In this document: positions 1 through 12,496 of the stretch, piece by piece | Layout: the number at the start of each line of letters is the position of its first letter | Numbering within the stretch: the first letter of the stretch is position 1 | DNA from: Limnoperna fortunei | Lineage: Eukaryota; Mollusca; Bivalvia; Mytilida; Modiolidae | Direction: 5' to 3' | NCBI GenBank assembly: GCA_944474755.1 | Contig: OX104112.1 | Span: 17,944,273-18,008,272 of the forward strand | Length of the DNA stretch: 64,000 nucleotides | The notes under the pieces: model-generated | Databases searched by the model: none | The model's input: the letters and a program-made list of their open reading frames with translations, nothing else | Told to the model about the DNA's origin: nothing | Made by a program: the position numbers and the translations under genes

Positions 1-3000
1 GGTTGGTTGGTTGGTTGGTTGGTTGGTTGGTTGGTTGGTTGGTTGGTTGGTTGGTAGGTAGGAATGGAGTTAAGGTAGGTTAATAGGTAGGTAGGCAGGT
101 TGGTTGGAAAGTAGTCAGGCAGATAGGTAGATAGTTTGGTAGTATGCAGTAGGTAGGTAGGTAGGCAAGCATAACGGTGGGTAGGTAGGTAGATAGGTAA
201 GTGGGTGGGTAGGTAGGTAGGTAGGTAGGAATGGAGTTGAGGTAGGTAGGTAGGTAGGTAATCAGGTAGATTGGTAGTAAGGTAGGTCGATAAGAAGGTT
301 AATAGGTAGGCAGGTAGGTATTAAGACAGGAATGTAGTCAGGCAAGCAGGTTGGTACATGTAGGTAGGTTGGTAGGTAGTAGGTAGGTAGGTGATAGCCA
401 GGTAGGTAGTTATCTAGTAACACAGGAAGATAGTCAGGCAAGCAGGCTGGTAGGTAGGTATTCAGGCAGATAGGTAGATAGTTTGGTAGTATGTAGTAGT
501 CAGGTAATCAGGTAGGTAGGTACGTAGGTAGGTACGTAGTCAATCAGGTTGGTAGTTAGGTAGGTAGGTCGATAGGAAGGTAGGTACGTAGGCAAGCAAG
601 AAAGTGGATTACTAGGTAGATAGATAGGTAGGTAGGTAGGTAGGTAGGCAGGTAGGTAGGTAGGTAGGTAGGTAGGTAGGTAGGTAGGTAGGTAGATAGG
701 TAGACAGGTAGGAAGTCAGCTAGGTAGGTCGATAGGAAGGAAGACAGGCAGGAAGGTAAACAGGAAGGCAGGTAGGTAGTCAGGCAAGCAGGTTAGTAGG
801 TAGGTCGAAAGGCAGATAGGTAGAATGTTAGGTAGTATGTAGTAGTCAGGTAAGTAGGTAGGTAGGCAGGTAGGTAGGTAGATGGCTAAGTAATCAGGTA
901 GGTAGGTAGGTAGTCAGGCAGTAAGGTAGTCGGTGAGTTAGGTAGTCAGGCAGGCATGTAGTCATGTAAGTAGATAGGTACTTAGGTAGGTAAGTATGTA
1001 GGTAGGTAGGTAGGTAGGTATGTAGGTAGGTAGGAATGGAGGTAATGTAGGTAGATAGGTAGGCAGGTAGGTAGGAAGGTTGGTAGGTAGGGAGGTAGGT
1101 AGGTAGGAGTGGAGTTTAGGTAGTTAGGTAGGTAAGCAGATAAGTAGGTAGACAGGCAGGTAGGTAGTTAGATAAGTATGTCGATATTAAGGTAGTCAGG
1201 CTGGAAGGTAAATAGGAAGGCAGGTAGGCAGTGAGGCAGGAAGGTAGTCAGGCAGGCAGGTTGGTTAGTAGGTAGTCAGGCAGAGAGTTAGATAGTTAGG
1301 TAGATAGGCAAGCATGAAGGTGGGTAACTAGGTTGGTAGCTAAGTGGGTGGGTGGGTAGGTAGGTAGGTAGGTAGGTAGGTAGCTAGGTAGGTAGGTAGG
1401 TAGGTAGGTAGGTAGCTAGGTAGGTAGGTAGGTAGGTAGGTAGGTAGGTAGGTAGGAATGGAGTTAGGTAGGTACTCAGGCAGATTGGTAGTTAGGTAGG
1501 TCGATAGGAAGGTAAATATGTAGGCAGTTATCTAGTAAAGCAGGAAGGTAGTCAGGCAGATAGGTAGATAGTTAGGTAGTATGTAGTAGTCAGGTACTAA
1601 GGGAGTTAAGGTAGGCAGGTTGGTAGTTATGTAGGTAGGTGGATAAGAAGGTAGTCAGGCAGGAATGAAAATATGTAGGCAGGTAGGTACTTAAGCAAGC
1701 AGGTTGGTAAATAGGTAGTAAGGCAGATAGGTAGTTAGGCAGGTGGTGGTAAGGTAGGTAGATCGATAGGAAGGTAGTCAGGCCGGAAGGTAAACATGTA
1801 GGCAGGTAGGTAGCCAGGCAAGCAGGTTGGTAGGTAGGTATTCAGGCAGATCGGTTGATGGTTAGGTAGTATGTAGTAGTCAGGTAGGTAGGTAGGTAGG
1901 TAGGTAGGTAGGTAGGTATACAGGTGGGCAGTCAGGAAAGCAGGAAGGTAGGTAGGTATGTTGGTAGGTAGATGGGCAGGTAGGTAGGTAGAAAGGTATG
2001 TAGGTAGTTAGGTAGACAGGTAGTTAGGCAAGCAGAAAGGTAGGTAGGTAGGTTGGTAGGTCAATCAGAAGGTAAATAGGTGGGCATGTAGTTATTAAGG
2101 CATGAAGGTAGTCAGGCAAGTGGGTTGGTTGGTAGGTAGGTAGGTAGGCAAATAGGTAGATAGTTAGGTAGTATGTAGTAGTCAGGTAAGTAGGTACGTA
2201 GGTAGGAAGGTAGGTAGGCAGGTAGTTTAGGCAAGCAGGAAGGTGGGTAGGTAGGTAGGTAGGTAGGTAGGTAGGTAGGTAGGTAGGTAGGTAGGTAGGT
2301 AGGTAGGTAGGTAGGTAGGTAGGTAGGTAGGTAGGTAGGTAGGTAGGTTGGCAGTTAGGTAAGAAGGTCTATAAGAAGTCAGTTAGGAAGACAGGTAAAT
2401 AGGTAGGCAGTTACCCAGTAAGGCAGGTAGGTAGACAGGCAAGCAGGTTGGTAGGTAGCTAGGTAGGTAGGTAGGTAGGTAGATAGGTAGGTAGGTGGGT
2501 GGGTGGGTGGTTTGGTGGATGGGTAGGTAGGTAGCTAGGTAGGTAGGTAGGTAGGTAGGTAGGTAGCTAGGTAGGTAGGTAGGTAGGTAGGTAGTCAGAC
2601 TGGTAGTTAGGCAAGCAGAAATGTGGGTTGTTAGGTGGGTGGTTATGTGGGAAGGTAGGTAGGTAGGTAAGTAGGTAGGTAGGTAGATAGGTAGGTAGGT
2701 GGGTGGGTGGGTGGTTTGGTGGATGGGTAGGTAGGTAGGCAGGAATGAAGTTAAGGTAGGTAAGTATGTATTCTGACAGGTTGGTAGTTAGGTAGGTAGT
2801 TCGATAGGAAGGTAGTCAGGCTGGAAGGAAAATAGGTAGGCAGGTAGGTAGTAATTCAGGAAGATAGTCAGGCAAGCAGGTTGGTAGGTAGGTAGTCAGG
2901 CAGATAGGTAGGTAGGTAGGTAAGAAGTCATACTCATGCAGTTAGCTAGTCAGTCAGGCAGGCAGTCGAGCTGGCGGTTTGGTGGGTGGGTTTGGTGCGT

Positions 3001-3020
3001 GGGACTGTCGGTAGGCAGGT
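1..3020. repeat. (GGTA)n/(GGTT)n-derived complex satellite
   Basis: The first 55 bases are pure GGTT units. The rest is GGTA/TAGG tetranucleotide broken by AGTCAGGCA-, CAAGCAGGTTGG- and CGATAGGAAGG-type variants. A recognisable longer block containing 'gtagtatgtagtagtcaggt' recurs near 487, 833, 1577, 1867 and 2168, so the array has a loose higher-order organisation of roughly 300-370 bp rather than being a simple microsatellite. It ends abruptly near 3020. The left limit lies outside the window. No coding potential is seen. Confidence 0.95.
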
Positions 3021-3649
3021 ATTATTTTATTTGATACAAAGAACATTTCCATACAAGTTATAATAATTGAATGTATTCCACATCCAGATACCAAGGTTAT
3101 GAAATTTACTACTCCAGACGCGCATTTGTCTAATCACGGCTCAACAGTGGCTCTTTAATTTGTTTCAAAAAGTGGTTCAGTATCGGTTTGCATACTATGA
3201 AACAGACAATAATTATTTAATTGCTATATAATAATTTTACATGTGGATTATATAATTATCCATCATTCGGTGATTTTTTATTAGATTTACTTTAATCAAA
3301 CGGTTCCGATATCTATTCTACGAAAAGTTAAATTCGTCTGTTACAGTTCGGTTAAAACATAACTTAATTCATCGCATATCACTCAAATCTCTTAGTAATA
3401 GACGATGCATTAACATCATTAGAATGAGTAATAATTAAATTCAATGAAAGATAAAGGATATTTTATTGCAGCAGAAATTCCTTATAATCGTTGCAGAGCG
3501 AATAGTAGAGTTTTCATCACAAAGAGGTTCAAACCTGAGCAACCTTAATAGAAACTAAAAACATAACATAAAATACCGAAAATTATCCAGAGATATACGT
3601 GTTGAAAGAAGGATACAAATAATTAAAGACTGATATCTTCAATCTCAGT
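3021..3649. other. Unique AT-rich non-coding stretch
   Basis: AT-rich sequence after the satellite edge. I see no open frame of useful length, no tandem repeat and no recognisable element. Confidence 0.6.
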
Positions 3650-3850
3650 TCCATGGTGACCGAGTGGTTAATTGCATCACCTATTAGTCATCAGTGCCAA
3701 CACGTAGGGTACAACTTTAACCCTTACTTGGTGCAGGGTGCGTTCGAGTTTACTTTACAAGGATTGCCCGTTTTCGTATCTAGTCTGGAGTTTTCACATG
3801 GTACTCAGGCTGCCCCAACCAATAATGGTGGACGACATTATATATACAGT
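3650..3850 (+). mobile_element. Possible tRNA-derived SINE remnant
   Basis: Begins with a box-A-like 'tggtgaccgagtggttaa' resembling the heads of the clear SINEs at 57655 and 62917, and carries a weak box-B-like 'gcgttcgagttta' near 3743. The usual SINE body and tail are not recognisable, so this is either a different SINE family or a chance match. The short open frame over it is not treated as a gene. Confidence 0.35.
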
Positions 3851-4204
3851 GTACGTGAACGATGCATGTAGAGAGCTCCTAGGTGACAAAAATAGTAAAG
3901 AAAACTGGAAGGAAATATAAATGAATTGGTGAACAAAATGTTCAGCATATTTAATCGAGCCAATTTGACGAGTCATTTTAGATCACCTTGACTGAACAGT
4001 TGCGGATCCAAGTACACACAATTGGCCGCTCTTGAAGCCCGCGTAACTTTTACCGAATTTAAATTCAAAACGTTTCTTGATCCTTTTAATTATCAAAATT
4101 GATTAAAATCTTCTAGTTTTCATATAACAAAGCCCCTCTCCCCATCTGCGGCTATATAGCACTTAGACTGGTCATGTTCTCAAACACTAATTTCTGGATC
4201 CGCG

Positions 4205-4425
4205 CCTGCCGAAGGTTCATGTGTGCCGTTCTCATCAATTAGCATCTGTCAGCTGGCGTTCGTCCGTCGTCCATCAAAAATTCTTCTGTAACGACTTGGC
4301 CATTATACTTTTTCAAACGGCCACAATCATCCTTAGGGCATCCTGTTTGAAATTTATATCAGGGGTATTGATCAGCGGACAAAGATGGCTGCTGTTACTT
4401 CAAAATAGAACTTAATGATTAATAG
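4205..4425 (-). repeat. Terminal fragment of a dispersed repeat (inverted copy)
   Basis: Reverse-complement similarity to 45150-45375: both share the order 'agaac...gtaacagc(g/a)gcca', 'ttgatca', 'aggatgattgtggcc', an AAGAAG-type stretch and 'gacgacggacg', ending in a CACAT motif. Only the distal part of the element is present here. No protein is encoded. Confidence 0.7.
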
Positions 4426-4679
4426 TCGTTTTTCGTCAATATATCAAAAAATATAAAAGGCTAAATAATGTTACCTCAAATTTATCAAGACCTGAGAACG
4501 CGAGAAACAGAATCGCGAGAACCAGGAAGGCAAAAAACAGAATCGCGACAAATGCAAGTCGGAAGACTTGGCCACTCCTCTGTCGCACAGGTCTTGGTTG
4601 CATACAGTCAGTATACTATGATAGTGTAAATACATGTATACCAGTTGAACACCATATACATGTCAAACATATAAAACCA

Positions 4680-5205
4680 CCCGGTCAGATACAAGTTAAA
4701 GATGTCCAATTAAATACCCGTTAAAGAAGTCCAGTCAAATTAAAGTTTAATGCGTCCAGCCAAATATAATTTAGACATATTAAACACGTTAAACATCTTA
4801 AACACGTCCAATTAAATACGCGTTAAACACGTACAGTCAAATACAAGTTAGACACGCCATGTCAAGTACAAGTTAAGCACGTTTATTCAAATACAAGTAA
4901 AGCATGTGCGTCGAAAACAAAAATACTTCCAGTCAAATACAAGTTAAACATACTAAACACGTTTTGTGAAATACAAGTCCAACATGTAAACACGTCCAAC
5001 CAAATACAAGTTAAACATACTAAACACGTTTTGTTAAATACAAGTCAAACATGTTAACACGTCCAATCAAATGCAAGTCAAACATACATGTAACAGGTCC
5101 AATCAAATACAAGTTAAACATCTTAAATACGTCCAGTTAAATACAAGTTAAACACATCTTATAAAATACATGTTAAACAAGTCCAGTCAAATACAATATA
5201 AACGG
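4680..5205. repeat. Degenerate tandem repeat, about 25-bp units
   Basis: Repeated variants of 'caaatacaagttaaacac' followed by 'gtccag' or 'gtccaa' run through the block, with irregular spacing caused by small insertions such as 'atactaaacacgtttt'. Roughly 20 decayed units. No open frame of interest. Confidence 0.75.
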
Positions 5206-5698
5206 GGTTTTTTGCAGGATTCATACAGTCTGGTTAAAAAAGGAAAGTGGAGTTTTTTACAAAAAAAGGTTCAAGAAGAAATCATGTCGGTAAAAATACC
5301 TTGGGTTGTTACATGAAAACAATCAGGTAAAATGTTAATCGTAATTTGTTTTCTTCAGATATCGTGGGTTGTGTTCATTATATTATATATCTAAATAGTT
5401 TTCCGATATATCCAGTTTCCAAAATGCATTTGATGCACATGTCTACCACAAAGATGAACGTAAGTAAGTTTGGTTTATCAGTACAAATCCTCCACACGGG
5501 TCATAATAACTTGGTAACATCAGAACAAACACAAACAAATGATGCACATTTAAGGGACAGCATGTTTGACAAAAAACCTACAACTTCATTAGAAATACAA
5601 TTATCACAAATGTATGTATATGGTAAAAAAAGTCTGCAGATTCAAAAATGGACAAATTCGTTTTCGTTTGATTGTTGTTTAGTAAACATGCTTGCAAA

Positions 5699-5956
5699 TG
5701 CTGTTGGGGTTTGTCTTACAGGTTTTGTGGGTGGTTTCCAATGCTGTTGGGTTTTGTCTTACAGGTTTTGTGGGTGGTTCACAATGCTGTTGGGTTTTGC
5801 CTTACAGGTTTTGTGGGTGGTTTACAATGCTGTTGGGTTTTGTCTTACAGGTTTTGTGGGTGGTTCACAATGCTGTTGGGTTTTGTCTTACAGGTTTTGT
5901 GGGTGGTTTACAATGCTGTTGAGTTTTGTCTTACAGGTCTTTTTTTGGGTTGTTTA
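5699..5956 (+). repeat. 43-bp tandem repeat, six copies
   Basis: Units begin with 'tgctgttgggttttgtctta' at 5699, 5742, 5785, 5828, 5871 and 5914, an exact 43-bp period. Copies differ at only a few positions, and the last runs into diverged sequence. Because 43 is not a multiple of three, a reading frame cycles through all three frames every 129 bp; this explains three overlapping low-complexity open frames here. Each unit contains 'tcttacag' followed by GT, resembling a splice acceptor, but the surroundings give no exon evidence. Confidence 0.9.
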
Positions 5957-7780
5957 CATATTAAATTTGAGAGAAAAATACGCTAGGGACCAATTGATAT
6001 CGTGTTTAGAAAAGGTCGAATTCAGGTTGTTCTGAAATCTCAGAATTCAGATGTCAAGATGCATTGTCAAGGTGGGTTGTCTGATGCAGGTAAAGATATG
6101 GTGGGTTGTGACTGGAAAAAGAATATATAATCTTGACATGTTTGGATACATAAATCTTGTGCTGGTGCCAACAAAAACTAAAATTAGTTCTCCCCAAACA
6201 TAATTAAAATTCATTAATTAATTGTACTTCCCTGTCTCCACGAAACTTTAATATACACATTGTAATTGTAAAATGTCTATAACATCTTTGTCAGTCTATA
6301 TATGCAAAACTATGTGCAATACACTGAAATGTATGACCCTCCAATATAAGGCTTTTGAGTGTATTGTGAGATACGTAAATATGACGTATGTTGTTGTGCA
6401 CTACGTTGAAATTTATGACCACACGTAGATATGACGTATGTTGTTGTTCAATACCTTGAAATGTATGACCCCACTTTTATTGGGATTTGGAGTTATTAAC
6501 GAAATTGTGCAACACATGGGGACATAGCGACCTGATACTACTGAGCTAAAACAACACCTAAAACATTGTTTTTAATGTTGACTAATAGTTTAGTTCACAA
6601 TGCATTCTACAAAGCTTTAGGAGAAATAAAAATATATCGTTGTATTTTCGGCGGACAAAATCCCAAAAGAAATTTGTGCCATATAGCTGAGGCTAAATCT
6701 TCAACCCCAACAATTTTCAAGACGGGCAAAATCTAAACCCCAAAAATTCCTATGAAGACACAAGCACTCTTTAAATATGATTTACATAGGTTTTGAAATG
6801 CAAATTAGTCTTACACTCTTAAAACCTACACAATTTTTAGAAATGACTTCCGGTGTCTTACTTTATTGAGAAAAAATATTGTATTTCATGAAAACAAGGA
6901 AATGGGCAACATGTTGTTGCTTTCTGTAGTGGTGTATAATCAAATCTACATTTTATATGTTCTGTGCACTATAGTCTTTTCTTCAAGTCATACATGTTTG
7001 TCATGTTTTATCATTACAGACACCAAAGTGTCATTTGCGTGGCTTATAATATTATTATAATACAAATTGTTATAAAACGTATTGAACCTTGATCATGTGT
7101 TTGCTTAGACTCCAACGTAAAACAGAGGTTATCTATACAGCGTGTAGACCAGAAAAGCATATTCTAAAACGATTACCGTAGGTTTTGATATGACATAAAG
7201 TCCTGCAAGCGTCTCGGATTTTAGATTAAAACAATCCTTGTAATGGACTAATAATCTAATAAACATCTGTATAGAACTATAGTTATTACGCGTTTTTACT
7301 CACATGTAATCTTTGGTCATATATTAAATCATAAATATACTTAAATTAATTTTATGTTAAATGAAGTTCTGAGATAAAAAAACATTACAATCAAATAAAC
7401 CTTTAAATAAATGAGGCTTTAATTAGCATTGATTTTTTTAAATAAAATGTGTATGATTTTTTTATTTTTTTTTCCTATATGTCTTGCGGAAGAGGTAATT
7501 TTTATTTATTTTTAATTGGAATACAAATATAAACATTGTAAAGGACATTAAATAAAAATTGATGACAGGTGATGACAATTGCTAATCTTCAGGACCTATA
7601 CATATCGTTAAAAATCTTTTAAATTCAGTAGCCTATTCATTGTTACAATTGCATTTACAATATCCATCAATCCGTTTTGCTAAAGAGCATGGACAAATTG
7701 TGTTCGTTTTGTCCTACGGAAACGCAATTCACATCATATTCTGATATAACGTCCTTATAATGTCAAACGGTATATTATTA
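5957..7780. other. Mostly unique non-coding DNA
   Basis: AT-rich, with no convincing coding region. A small threefold repeat with the core 'gaaatgtatgacc' is present at 6326, 6408 and 6468; the last two copies also share 'atatgacgtatgttgttgt'. Isolated 'ggtgggttgt' motifs near 6070 and 6100 echo the 43-bp array. Otherwise nothing recognisable. Confidence 0.6.
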
Positions 7781-8392
7781 GTTATATACGTTCATATCCG
7801 TAGATATGGAGATTTTAACACCCGAAGTTCCACAAATACGCCCTTAGGAGACGCCGAAGGATGTACAGGGCTGCTGAAGGTGTTAAAATCTCTATATCTA
7901 CGGACCTGAACTTGTATAACGAATTTATTCCCGGTTTAAGTTTGAAACTATGGATTTTAGGTACTTTGTCAGCGCAATGGCAGACGTTAACGTAACGTTT
8001 TCTTCATTATCATAGAAATTCTGATTGAAATTAGATAAAACTAACACAAGGTGTAGGCTAGTACATTTGGTTGAACCCTACAGTTCTCGAAAAAACCATG
8101 TTTCGGTTCAAACATATGATGAACAAATAAATTTTGGCGCTGAATGACGTCACTGTTTCTAAAACTGCATATCTTTGGTTTCTTTTTTTTCCTGAAAATA
8201 AAACACATTTAGATCATTTTGTCCAAGATTTCATCATCGTGCATATGACGCAAAAGAATTACCATTTGTAATATAAACGCATCTTGCATACTATTTTGCA
8301 ACTAACGGTTTCAACACTCGGGTTTATGACTTAGCAACGCACGGGTTTATTGGTTTAGACGTGTAACTGGCCAATCAAATTCCAGGGATAAA
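7781..8392. mobile_element. Fold-back non-autonomous element, copy 1
   Basis: Opens with a 140-bp imperfect hairpin (7781-7920): 'gttatatacgttcatat' pairs with the reverse complement of 'cttgtataac' and its flank, and 'gatatggagattttaacacc' pairs with 'ggtgttaaaatctctatatc'. The sequence after the hairpin matches 26395-27228 in blocks ('cctacagttctcgaaa', 'ttttggcgctgaatg', 'ccaatcaaattccagg'), which defines a two-copy family. This copy lacks about 0.3 kb found in the other. No coding capacity, so any mobilising enzyme would be supplied elsewhere. Confidence 0.75.
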
Positions 8393-8639
8393 CTGATATA
8401 GGTATACTATATACCCGATATATCCCCACTTCGCACATGCACAATACGACGTCACAAAAAGTTTTAGATTAAAATGAAAGTCAATAAATAAGACATATCG
8501 AAGGCAGGTTATGGTAAAATATTTAATAAATATTTTGTTACAGTGTATTTTTTCCACCGTACATTGCAAACTTGAAGAAAGGATTTCTTGACCAAAATGC
8601 CTTATCATGAAAATGGCGGCTAGAAAATCATTGTCTATT

Positions 8640-8990
8640 GGGCCCGCTTGAACAGAAAAACTCAAGCTTTGCAATATTAGAATTGTAATAATTCATTCTG
8701 GGTAGGTATAATGTTGTACTCATTTACACATGGGCTGGGCCTTTATATTCATATTTTCTACCTCGCTATCGCTTGGTAAAAAAATAATCGAATATAAAAG
8801 CCAAGCCCATGTGTAAATGAATACAACATCGTACCAATAATGAATTATTTCTTAAACGAAATTCTAATATGACGTCCTGTTTTTGCTATGTAAACAAAGC
8901 CGTGTTAAAATTCCAATAAATTTAGTTCGCACATGCGTATTTTGGTGTTTTGTGAAAATGTAAAAACTGACTTAAAAATTCAGTTGTTTG
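8640..8990. mobile_element. Hairpin element, copy A
   Basis: A long imperfect palindrome spans about 8672-8875, with its tip at 8757-8778 reading 'tacctcgctatcgcttggta'. The arms include 'catttacacatgggctgggc' and its reverse complement. It is followed by 'gctatgtaaacaaagc' and 'agttcgcacatgcgta', which recur after the hairpin of copy B (13070-13116). No protein is encoded. Confidence 0.75.
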
Positions 8991-9173
8991 AAGGGTACAG
9001 TTTTTATTATTATTATTTACAAAAGTAATTAGATAATAAGTTTCATAAATTTGTTTAATAGATAAATAAATAAATGCACAAACAAATGATTTAATGTACA
9101 CTTTTAAATCTGACTAAATCATCAATTTGACCTGTATAATTGCATATTTTTTCTGTATTATAATTAACACTTT

Positions 9174-12100
9174 ATGAATATGTTGAATTCATTGACAATA
9201 AGTTCTTGGAATATAAATGGTTTGGGAGGCAAATGCAAAGATGATTTTTTCTTAAGTAATATTAAAAATGATATCAATATTTTATTAGAAACTTGGAAAG
9301 GCTCTGATTCAGATGTTAATATTCCTAATTTCAAAATTATTCAAAAATGCCGAAACAAGACCCGTAGATCAAAACGGTATAGTGGAGGTATAGTCATATT
9401 TTATAAATCGCATTTACAGAAAGGGATAAGAGAGTTAAAAGACTTGAGTATATCACCCAATAGGCTGTGGCTTAAACTTTTAAAGATTTTTTTTTGATTA
9501 GCTAAAGATATTTTTCTTTGTGCTTGTTATATACCACCAGTAAACTCTCCTCATTATAATGACGACTATATAAAACTAGAAAGTGAAATATCACAAGTAA
9601 CTGATAAAGGAAGCATTTTATTAATTGGCGATCTTAATTCAAGAATTGGTAATCATTTAGATTTTATTGATATTGAAAGCGAGATACATCCATCCATTCA
9701 GGAAATATTACCTGAGGATTATTGTAATGATTTATACATAAATAGAAACTCATTAGATAATGTGTTCAACACACAAGGACAACAATTAATTGATCTTTGT
9801 AATGCCTCCCAACTAAGAATTCTAAATGGTCGCTTTATTGGTGATAATTTTGGTAATATGACCTGTTATAAATCTAATGGAATGTAGTGTTGTTGATTAT
9901 GCTTTGACCAGTGTGGATCTCTTTGAAAATGTTTTTTTCTAAACATTAAACCCAAATAATTTGTCTGATCATTCTCAAATAGTAGTAGATTTAAAAAGTC
10001 AAATAAACAGAAACTTTTTTAAAAAGAGTGACAATTCACACACAATAGACTTTATATATAAATGAGATAATGTCTCAAAAGAAAAGTTATATACTGCTTT
10101 AGAAGATAAAGCCGTCATAGATAGTATGATTAATTATGAAAATTCTTTATTTCATAATGATAGTTTTGATATAGATAAGGCAGAATCTGATTTAAATTGT
10201 ATTTTCAAGGATCTGTCCATAAGATCTTGTAAAATGATATTAATAAAGAAGAAGAAGAAGAAGATAAAGAAAAGGCCATGGAATGATAATGAGCTATCAG
10301 ACAATAGAAAGATATTATTTTATTTAGGCAATCTCTTAATTAGAGATTTAAGGACGATCTAAAGTGTTCAAACGAATGTAAAAAACTAATTAAAAGAAAA
10401 ACACAGAAATATAGAAAAGAAATATTTAATAAACTTATCAAATTAAGAGACACTGATCCCAAGCAATACTGGAAACTTTTAAAGTCTCTTAAATATGAAG
10501 ATTCTAATAAAACAATAGAGCTTCAAGCTGGTTTTGATGATTTAATAAACCATTTTAAAACACAAGGGGATACCCTTGAGTTTGATAATATTTTTAAAGG
10601 AAAAGTTGAATCCGAGTCAAACAGATATCCTTTATTTAATGAGGTTACAGATAGGCCATTTACCTTAACTGAATTTAAAAAATGTATTAAAAAGTTAAAC
10701 ACAGGTAAAAGTGCTCGTGCTGATAAAATGTCTAATGAAATTATTAAATTTAGTAGTATTGTTACTTGCTAAGCTATTATTAAACTCTTTAATTTAATTT
10801 TGGACTCGGGCAAATATCCAACTAGTTGGAGAAAGTCTTTTATAGTACTTATACATAGATCAGGGGATACAAATAATATTAATAATTACAGGGGTATTTC
10901 CCTACAAAACTGCATAGCAAAACAGTTTAGTGCAGTAATTAATGCTAGACTAGTTGATTTTTATGAAGATAAATTTGCAAACCAACAATTTGATTTTAGA
11001 GTCAATCACAGGACAAGGGATAGTATATTTATATTAAAATCTTTAATAACTAAGTATTTAACTAAAAAAACTAAAATATTTTCTTGTTTTGTACATTAAG
11101 CTTTGCTGATGATCTGGTAATTTTATCAGAAACAGCCTCAGGACTACAGCAAGCACTTAATAAGTTGGAACTGTATTGTCATAAATGGCAATTAACAGTC
11201 AATACAAGTAAAACCAAAATTATTGTTTTCCAACGCCAAGGCAAGTCAAATTTCTAATAATTTCTGTTATAAAAATAATATATTAAATGAAGTGAAAGAA
11301 TTTAACTTCTTAGGCACCATTATTTGTCATACAGGAAAATTTATGTCATCTAAGGAACTTTCCAAAAAGGGATTAAAAGCACTATTTTCTATTAAAAAGT
11401 ATATGTCTAACTTTAAACATATACCAGTAGAACTATCATGTAAATTATTTGACAATTTAATCAGACCTATAATTTTATATAACAGTGAGATCTGGTATAT
11501 GGATGATTATTTGTCAATGTATAAAGCACTTCAAAGATCTAATGTAAGTGGAAAAAATGTTGATATACTATCATTTTCTGATAAGCCTGCTTTTGAAAAA
11601 GTACACAATAAATTTTGTAAAAGTGTTTTGGGTGTAAGAAAAACATCATGTAATATTGCTGCAAAATCTGAACTTGGTAGATTACCACTAGATTATTTTA
11701 TTAAAACACAAGTTATTTGCTATTTTTCTAAACTAAACTGTAAAGATATAAACCCTCTCGTAAAAGAAACATTCTATTTAAATAAAAATCTCCAAACAGA
11801 TGGTGTGTATACTTGGTATAGCTTGCTAGAAATGTAATGACGGAATTTGAAATAGATTATGAAAATATTGAGAATGATAATAAAAGTTTTAAGGAAATTA
11901 AGTTACACATAAAAAGACTATTAAAGAGAAATATGATGAACTTGTAATAAATAAAATATCTAGCTTTGACGCTCCTTCGAAATTATACCTTTACAGCAAG
12001 TTAAAGTCTGATGTTAATGTTTCAGACTATTTAAATCTTCAAAACTTCAACAGTAGAAGAATACTTACCAAACTACGTATTAGTGACCATAACTTAGAGA

Positions 12101-12356
12101 TTGAACTTGGTAGATACAAGAATATACCAAGAGAAAAAAATCATGCAAAATAATTGATGATGAAGCGCATTTCTTTTTTCATTGTCAAATTAATAATAAT
12201 ATAAGAAGAACATTTATTGATTTTATACAAACAAAATATGTTAATTTTAACCAGCTTGATGCCATTGATAAATTAATTTTTGTTCTTAACCCAAATATGG
12301 ATGTTTTGCCCATGGTTGTTGATTTTGTAAAGCAATCATTTGAGTTGCGACAATGA
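9174..12356 (+). pseudogene. LINE ORF2 pseudogene (endonuclease plus reverse transcriptase)
   Basis: Reads as a broken endonuclease/reverse-transcriptase polyprotein. The N-terminus has the endonuclease start SWNINGL and the LLETW block (9174-9330). After a frameshift near 9490, LLIGDLNSRIG (about 9620-9655) is the GDxN block. The RT fingers block NNYRGISL lies at 10880-10910. The frame then stops at about 11099 and resumes almost at once with SFADDLVILSE (11098-11130), RT motif C. The segment that should hold palm motifs A (FxDxxxAFD) and B (GxxQG) is missing, so an internal deletion has removed catalytic residues. A thumb and C-terminal region follows (11223-11837), then after more frameshifts the Cys/His motif ending DDEAHFFFHC (about 12160-12187), with a stop at 12354-12356. 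It cannot encode an active enzyme. Confidence 0.85.
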
Positions 12357-12495
12357 GATCCACATTGGTCAAATTCATACATATTTGTAAATACTATATT
12401 ATCTTAGATTGTATATGTACAGTAACATGTTCATTGTTTTTGTATGTTTATGTATGCTTAACCTCTTGGGGTTTATTATGCAATAAAGTTATAGT
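9174..12495 (+). mobile_element. Decayed non-LTR retrotransposon (LINE)
   Basis: A 5'-truncated LINE retaining most of ORF2 and a 3' end around 'gcaataaagttatagttatg'. ORF1 is absent. Together with the minus-strand LINE at 47426-53350 it shows that apurinic-endonuclease-type LINEs with a C-terminal His/Cys motif have been active in this genome. It lies between copy A (8640-8990) and copy B (12497 onwards) of the hairpin family, so it probably inserted into or beside that array. Confidence 0.85.
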
Positions 12496-12496
12496 T

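Noticed and set aside
1..60. Telomeric repeat at the window start
   Set aside because: The units are GGTT/GGTA, not TTAGGG, and the array is interspersed with longer blocks.
5346..6035. A 229-residue open frame ending in a valine/phenylalanine-rich repeat
   Set aside because: Most of it is the 43-bp repeat read in successive frames. The N-terminal part resembles nothing known and codon use looks random.
9174..9497. A free-standing endonuclease/exonuclease gene
   Set aside because: Downstream frames carry reverse-transcriptase blocks in order, so it is the first part of a broken LINE ORF2.
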